DNA of 9,038 nt from Nitrospinae bacterium CG11_big_fil_rev_8_21_14_0_20_56_8 (lineage in GTDB: Bacteria > Nitrospinota > Nitrospinia > Nitrospinales > VA-1): NCBI GenBank assembly GCA_002796165.1, contig PCWF01000232.1, forward strand, positions 1 through 9,038, given 5' to 3'. The notes under the pieces were generated by a model. The model did not search any database and was not told where the DNA came from. It saw only the letters and a program-made list of their open reading frames with translations. Positions 5,630 through 9,038 of the stretch are shown here, one piece after another; position 1 is the stretch's first letter; every line of letters begins with the position of its first letter. The translations under genes and the position numbers were made by a program.

Positions 5630-6895
5630 TTACTTTTTGGCTTTGGCCCATTCCACTTCCCAAGCCTGGGATGCTTCCGCCGCCTCTTCGATCCGGTAAC
5701 AATTCTTGCTGACGACGGGGTGAAGGGTGAAGATGGGGGTATTAAATGGGACCAGCGCGGTGTCGGTATCCGGGCTTAGTTGCAGGTGCATGTTTACGAA
5801 GTTGAAGCTCAGCCCATCCTGCCAGGGAGACTTGGTGGCCTCGGCGTAAGCGGGTATCTTGTCGGACGCATGGGTGCGCGTCAGCAGGCCCGATCCCCCT
5901 TGCAGGCCAAACTCATGGAGGTCCGGCGCGCCCTGGATCAGGATCCAGGTCAGGTTGGCGTCGAACCATATCTTGAAGTTGGTCACCACCTGGAAAAATA
6001 CTCCGAGGCATCCCGACCGCTCCAGCACTTCCCTCGGGTAAACCAGTTTTTCGGGCACTTGCGGGTCGGGCCCGGCATAGGGGTACCTGAACTCGGGTTC
6101 CCTCACCGCCGAGACCGAAACAAACAACAGGTTGGGATCGTCCATTCCGACCTCTACCACCTGCCCGTCGTAATAACTGCACAACCGGTCCAATTCACAG
6201 GAGAGGGGAAAGGAATATCCATCGCGGGAATAAAAGACCCGCACGCCGCCTTCGAGGGGGGCGTCGGGTTTGCGGCTGATCTTGAGATCGAACGGTAACA
6301 TGAGGTGAAACGCGTTGGTTCGCGAGTTCATGAACGGAGCGCAGGCGCCGGGAAACTCCCGTTTCACATCCTCGTTTTCTGGCTCAAATTTGCGTGGCCC
6401 CCCGCCAAAATGCTGAGCCACCTTGGCCTTGCGGCTCAGGTTGTATTTTTTCTGATAATATTCTCCCGCGCGTTTTTGCGCGATGTCCAGGAAATAGCGG
6501 GGCACGTCGGACTGTACGATCAGCCTCTGCTTTTCTGCACGGGATTTTACCGAACCGCGCATGGCCGAGTCGTAGATTTCCAGTTCTGCCTCGGTCTTGC
6601 GGATCTCGAAATCGAGTTTTCGTGCCAGGTCCGTATTTCCTGAATAACTGGACTGCTTCAGAACCTCCTGTCCTTTTTTCAGTAAATCGAGCTTTTGCTT
6701 CCAGCGTTTCGGTTCTTCGGTAAAGGATTGGACGGTGGCCATGATCAACGTGAATTTTTCGTCGGCGAGGAGTCCCACCGTGTCGAACAAATCGTCCTTG
6801 ATAAAGGTGAATGCCAGGGGGCCAAACGCTTCTTCACGGCGAATATTCAGGGTTAACAAATGATTGAGGTAACAACGGGCTTCGGTGAGATCCAT
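5630..6895 (-). CDS. Hypothetical ~421-residue protein, possibly DUF6065-like in its C-terminal half
   Basis: I do not recognise this protein with confidence. From the ATG at 6895 it begins MDLTEARCYLNHLLTLNIRR. An N-terminal helical part (to about 145) includes a charged, coiled-coil-like stretch KRWKQKLDLLKKGQEVLK. A beta-rich C-terminal part (about 190-395) contains FMNSRTNAFHLMLPFDLKIS, IWFDANLTWILIQGAPDL and a late TPIFTLHPVV. The order (N-R-x-x-AFxxxLPxxL, then an interior W-I-x-x-x-x-P motif, then an x-PxFxxxP strand) resembles DUF6065-type proteins as I remember them; this is tentative. No signal peptide or membrane segment is visible, so it is probably cytosolic. The frame opens at a TTG (6985) with AGGA upstream, but those 30 codons favour A/T in third positions, unlike the rest, so I prefer the ATG although it lacks a clear ribosome site. 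It converges with motB and follows the cupin gene by about 190 bases. A TATAAC on the minus strand (7001-7006) could be its own -10. Confidence 0.8.
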   Translation of the reverse strand: MDLTEARCYLNHLLTLNIRREEAFGPLAFTFIKDDLFDTVGLLADEKFTLIMATVQSFTEEPKRWKQKLDLLKKGQEVLKQSSYSGNTDLARKLDFEIRKTEAELEIYDSAMRGSVKSRAEKQRLIVQSDVPRYFLDIAQKRAGEYYQKKYNLSRKAKVAQHFGGGPRKFEPENEDVKREFPGACAPFMNSRTNAFHLMLPFDLKISRKPDAPLEGGVRVFYSRDGYSFPLSCELDRLCSYYDGQVVEVGMDDPNLLFVSVSAVREPEFRYPYAGPDPQVPEKLVYPREVLERSGCLGVFFQVVTNFKIWFDANLTWILIQGAPDLHEFGLQGGSGLLTRTHASDKIPAYAEATKSPWQDGLSFNFVNMHLQLSPDTDTALVPFNTPIFTLHPVVSKNCYRIEEAAEASQAWEVEWAKAKK

Positions 6896-7084
6896 AAAAT
6901 GGCGTGGTTCACTTTGTTTTTGTTGAGAAAATCGGGTTTGACCTGAAAAGTGTTTAAATATTGCATAGCCGGGAGGTTCTGGCAAGCTTAATTCCTACGC
7001 GTTATAGGTATTGTTATGAGGAGGGGGGAATCGTTTTTCAGGGAGTGAAAATGCGTACTGAGGGGGTGGTGGCCTTTGCCGGTT

Positions 7085-7369
7085 TTATGTTTGTCTGTAA
7101 CCGTACAACCACCGGGCGGTGCTGGTGCCGACATTTCGCACGGTATGGTAAACGCGGGCGGGAATGAATACTTCCTCGCCGGGTTTGGGATACAGGGTTT
7201 TGCCGTCCATCTCGATTTCCAGGTTCCCTTCGACGATCATCACCAGTTCATCCACCGTATGGATAAAATCGATCCATTCCTGCCCGGGGGAATCGGTCCA
7301 CAGGTCGCAGGTAAACCCTCGCGACTGCCAAACTTTTTGAACCCTGTTCGAGTTGAAGGTATCGATCAT
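7085..7369 (-). CDS. Small single-domain cupin protein
   Basis: A 94-residue cupin, a compact beta-barrel that usually binds one metal. Cupin motif 1 runs from G29 to G48 with H37 and E41 (FIHTVDELVMIVEG); the second histidine of the classical H-x-H is Val39. Motif 2 is PKPGEEVFIPARVYHTVRN at 61-79 with H75. So three of the four usual metal ligands are present. The WLYGY near the end is common in small stand-alone cupins of this kind. Such proteins include sugar or amino-acid binding regulators and dioxygenase-like enzymes; nothing here fixes a substrate. No strong ribosome site precedes the ATG. It lies just downstream of the intrinsic terminator of the small membrane-protein gene, so it needs its own promoter or readthrough. 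A short hairpin, CGGTT-N6-AACCG (7381-7396), lies 12 bases before the start. Confidence 0.88.
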   Translation of the reverse strand: MIDTFNSNRVQKVWQSRGFTCDLWTDSPGQEWIDFIHTVDELVMIVEGNLEIEMDGKTLYPKPGEEVFIPARVYHTVRNVGTSTARWLYGYRQT

Positions 7370-7400
7370 CGGAATCGTTTCGGTTTAAAAGAACCGTTGG

Positions 7401-7431
7401 AAAAAAAAGGCCACCCCTTCCGAGGTGGCCT
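7401..7431 (-). terminator. Intrinsic terminator after the 35-residue membrane protein gene
   Basis: On the minus strand an 8-bp perfect stem (AGGCCACC / GGTGGCCT, 7424-7431 and 7408-7415) with an 8-base loop runs directly into eight T residues (7401-7408). This is a textbook Rho-independent terminator, active only for transcription from the right. It lies about 27 bases after the stop of the small gene and before the cupin gene. Confidence 0.9.
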
Positions 7432-7457
7432 GAATGAGAGTTAATGCGGGTGGAGAT

Positions 7458-7565
7458 TTATTCGATTTCCTTTCGCGTCAGGAAATAAAACAGAATACCA
7501 ACCGCCGCAACGCCTGCGACGATTCCCATAGCTGTCATATCTCGTCCGAAATCCAGCCATTCCAT
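7458..7565 (-). CDS. 35-residue single-span membrane protein
   Basis: A short gene whose features are all strong: ATG with AGGAGGG 7 bases upstream (minus-strand reading of 7573-7579), 35 codons, TAA stop, and an intrinsic terminator 27 bases later. The peptide begins MEWLDFGRDMTAMGIVAGVA and ends FYFLTRKEIE: an acidic amphipathic start, one hydrophobic span of about 18 residues (12-29), then a basic-acidic TRKEIE tail. By the positive-inside rule the C-terminus (R31, K32) faces the cytoplasm. It lacks cysteine and histidine, so it does not carry a metal by itself. Size and shape recall accessory subunits of respiratory complexes (CcoQ- or CydX-like) or regulatory micropeptides, but I see no specific match. 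It stands alone on its transcript; a weak TTGCGA-N17-CATATT promoter can be drawn upstream at about 7646-7674. Confidence 0.82.
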   Translation of the reverse strand: MEWLDFGRDMTAMGIVAGVAAVGILFYFLTRKEIE

Positions 7566-7730
7566 AATTTGGCCCTCCTGAAAGAAGAGAAAAAATGGCG
7601 TAGCATCACTTCCGGGTCATTGAGCCCGCAAAGTTACGTCTGATTTAATATGTGTCCCGATAACCCGTTTCGCAACATTATTTTAATCCCACTTACCGCC
7701 CAATCTCCGACCCGATAATTTTGAAAATGG

Positions 7731-7757
7731 TTAACTTCAATTGACATTGACAGTTAA
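7731..7757. promoter_or_regulatory. Inverted repeat spanning the -35 region of the glycosyltransferase gene
   Basis: TTAACT (7731-7736) and AGTTAA (7752-7757) are perfect inverted arms with 15 bases between them. The spacer contains one TTGACA box and most of a second, so a dimer bound here would cover the -35 region. It could be chance in AT-rich DNA. Confidence 0.3.
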
Positions 7758-7772
7758 TCGATTTTTGATAAT
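7741..7772 (+). promoter_or_regulatory. Candidate promoter of the glycosyltransferase gene with tandem TTGACA boxes
   Basis: Two consensus -35 hexamers lie back to back (TTGACATTGACA, 7741-7752). The best -10, GATAAT (7767-7772), is 20 bases from the first and 14 from the second, both off the ideal 17, so activity is uncertain. If used, transcription would start at about 7779, which would make the first in-frame ATG leaderless. Confidence 0.4.
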
Positions 7773-7805
7773 TAATAAATGATATGTGATTCATCAAAAA
7801 TAAAC

Positions 7806-8765
7806 ATGGGGAGGAAGCTTATTTTAAAACGGGTCGATATCGAAGGACAAAGGATCGCCGTCTTCCGCATGGGGGCTCTTGGGGATACCCTGTTGTTTTT
7901 TCCCCTATTGAGAGTGCTTGGCAATTGGAACCCCCTATGTCTGGACTGGATTGTGGACGGACGGTGGAAATCCCTACTAACTCGGTTTTCGGGTTTCCAG
8001 CGTATCCTGTCGGCCGAGGATGTGGGGTGGTGGAAACTCTACGGTGAGTTGGAGGATGGCGCCGTGTCTTTTCCGCTACCTCGATATGACCATGCTCTCC
8101 TGTTCGCCCGCGATCCCGAAGGTCGGCTGGCTCGCAATATGGAAAAGGTTACCGGCGCCCGGACCTGGACGGTCGACCCGCTTCCCGGGGAAGAGGGGAT
8201 TGGCCATGTAGTGGATGTTTACTTGAATCTGCTGGAGGGAACCGGAATGCAGGCCTCCGAATTTGACGCGAGGTTTGTTCCCACCGATCCGGATCTTTTT
8301 TTCGTGCGCAAGGAGTTGGGATTCGGGAACGACCTTCCTCTCTGTTGGAGCATCCATCCCGGAAGCGGCAGTCCCGGAAAAAATATGGGCGTGGATATTT
8401 TCGCTCGGCTCGCGGATATGATCGAGGAGCGGGGGCATCGCCTGCTGGTCATTCTGGGTCCCGCGGAAATGGACCGGGCCGAGGAGATCCAAAACAGGTT
8501 CGGGGGAGAGCAAACGGTGTTCGCGCTGAACTGGCCGTTAGAGCGGTTGGCGGCGGCAATGACGTTCTGCCGGGGATATATCGGTAACGATTCGGGGATC
8601 ACTCACCTGGCCGGGCTGTTGAGATTGCCCGGCATTGCATTTTTCAAATCCACCTCTCCCGAAATGTGGGGGCCGCTGGGAAAAACGATCCGATGTCTCA
8701 ATTCGGATTCCACCCAAGAGGCCCCCGGAATACTGGCGGATCTCCTTTCGGAATCGGGGCGTTAA
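7806..8765 (+). CDS. Glycosyltransferase family 9 (heptosyltransferase-like) protein
   Basis: A GT-B fold enzyme of the ADP-heptose:LPS heptosyltransferase family, acting at the cytoplasmic face of the inner membrane on lipopolysaccharide or a related glycan. Numbered from the ATG at 7779, it shows the family marks in order: RMGALGDTLLFFPLL (30-44), the N-terminal acceptor loop; HPGSGSPGKNM (193-203), with the nucleotide-phosphate binding Lys; GYIGNDSGITHLAG (266-279), the donor-binding loop; and MWGPLG (296-301). At about 320 residues it is slightly shorter than WaaC or WaaF. The start is unclear: the ATGs at 7779 and 7806 have no ribosome site, while GGGGAGG (7808-7814) lies 6 bases before an in-frame ATT at 7821. 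I list 7806 as a compromise. No other LPS genes are in view, and it converges with the M32 peptidase gene. The sugar transferred cannot be told. Confidence 0.9.
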   Translation: MGRKLILKRVDIEGQRIAVFRMGALGDTLLFFPLLRVLGNWNPLCLDWIVDGRWKSLLTRFSGFQRILSAEDVGWWKLYGELEDGAVSFPLPRYDHALLFARDPEGRLARNMEKVTGARTWTVDPLPGEEGIGHVVDVYLNLLEGTGMQASEFDARFVPTDPDLFFVRKELGFGNDLPLCWSIHPGSGSPGKNMGVDIFARLADMIEERGHRLLVILGPAEMDRAEEIQNRFGGEQTVFALNWPLERLAAAMTFCRGYIGNDSGITHLAGLLRLPGIAFFKSTSPEMWGPLGKTIRCLNSDSTQEAPGILADLLSESGR

Positions 8766-8796
8766 TTGGCCCTGGGCCAGGAATCGCAATCGCCGA

Positions 8797-9038
8797 TCAG
8801 CAAGTATCGGTGAGGTATTTGGCTTCCAGATACGATTTGAAGGGGTCTATGCTCAGGCCTCTCCCGGTGGCGTTTTTCAGGAGTTCGGTGAAACGTTTGC
8901 GCGCGCCCCAACTGTATATGTTGTCCGTCAGCCAGTCCACCAGCGGGCGGAAATTTCCCGTTTGAATTTCCCGGGGAATTTCCGGGCAGGCTTGCAGGGC
9001 GCTCTGGTAAAGCTGGGCGGCCGTCAGCAGGCCGAGGG
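8797..9038 (-). CDS. M32 (Taq-type) carboxypeptidase, C-terminal end
   Basis: The last 80 residues of a gene that enters from the right edge. The segment reads LTAAQLYQSALQACPEIPRE, then TGNFRPLVDWLTDNIYSWGARKRF..ELLKNATGRGLSIDPFKSYLEAKY. It matches the conserved end of family M32 carboxypeptidases (G-x-F-x-P-L-x-x-W-L-x-x-N-I-x-x-x-G, then L-x-x-x-T-G-x-x-L-x-x-x-P-F-x-x-Y-L-x-x-K), cytosolic zinc enzymes that remove C-terminal residues from peptides. The usual basic residue in the IHRHG-like motif is replaced by Tyr-Ser-Trp (NIYSWG). The HEXXH zinc site lies outside the window. The TGA stop is 31 bases from the convergent glycosyltransferase stop. Confidence 0.82.
   Translation of the reverse strand, partial: LGLLTAAQLYQSALQACPEIPREIQTGNFRPLVDWLTDNIYSWGARKRFTELLKNATGRGLSIDPFKSYLEAKYLTDTC

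Noticed and set aside
5780..6298. 172-codon plus-strand open frame inside the hypothetical gene
   Set aside because: It lies antisense to a longer frame with normal composition, and its product lacks domain signs or a ribosome site.
7434..7643. Plus-strand 69-codon frame over the small membrane-protein gene
   Set aside because: No ribosome site; the minus strand there has the Shine-Dalgarno sequence, coherent membrane peptide and terminator.
8767..8779. TGGCCC-T-GGGCCA between the convergent genes, considered as a terminator
   Set aside because: The palindrome leaves almost no loop and no T-run follows on either strand.
1..9038. CRISPR arrays, tRNA/rRNA genes, insertion sequences
   Set aside because: No spaced direct repeats, cloverleaf sequences or intact transposase frames seen; the HTH-like part of motB is in frame with a complete MotB and is not a transposon remnant with inverted ends.

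Overview
The window looks like chromosomal DNA from a flagellated Gram-negative bacterium that uses a type II DMSO-reductase-family molybdoenzyme, most likely a nitrite oxidiser of the Nitrospina type. The lineage is inferred from a few features: a Tat-signalled N-terminus followed by NPLESYPDRRWEEVYRDQY, which fits the catalytic subunit of nitrite oxidoreductase (NxrA) or a close type II relative; a GT9 (heptosyltransferase-family) glycosyltransferase; and MotA/MotB stators of the E. coli type. No RNA gene, insertion sequence or CRISPR array is visible.

Left part (minus strand, read right to left): a four-TM, GAF-containing, NarX/DegS-class histidine kinase is followed 8 bases later by a NarL/LuxR-type response regulator. 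After a 383-base gap with an AT-rich core comes the 5' end of the nxrA-like gene, which runs off the left edge. This order suggests a dedicated two-component system sitting just upstream of, and co-directional with, the key energy-metabolism gene.

Middle (plus strand): a PilZ-domain protein, motA and motB form a tight run. MotA and MotB make the proton-driven flagellar stator, and the PilZ protein is a candidate c-di-GMP-linked modulator of it. The MotB is unusual: about 66 residues resembling a transposase- or SciP-type helix-turn-helix plus a linker precede the normal MotB N-terminus. Between the kinase and the PilZ gene is a divergent control region with a perfect 15-bp palindrome.

Right part: convergent to motB on the minus strand are an unrecognised ~421-residue protein, a small single-domain cupin, and a 35-residue single-span membrane peptide with a strong Shine-Dalgarno sequence and its own intrinsic terminator. 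A GT9 glycosyltransferase follows on the plus strand, with tandem TTGACA boxes upstream and a doubtful start codon. It converges on the C-terminal end of an M32 (Taq-type) carboxypeptidase that runs off the right edge.

Strongest leads: the HTH-MotB fusion, the kinase-regulator pair next to the nxrA-like gene, and the isolated 35-residue membrane protein.
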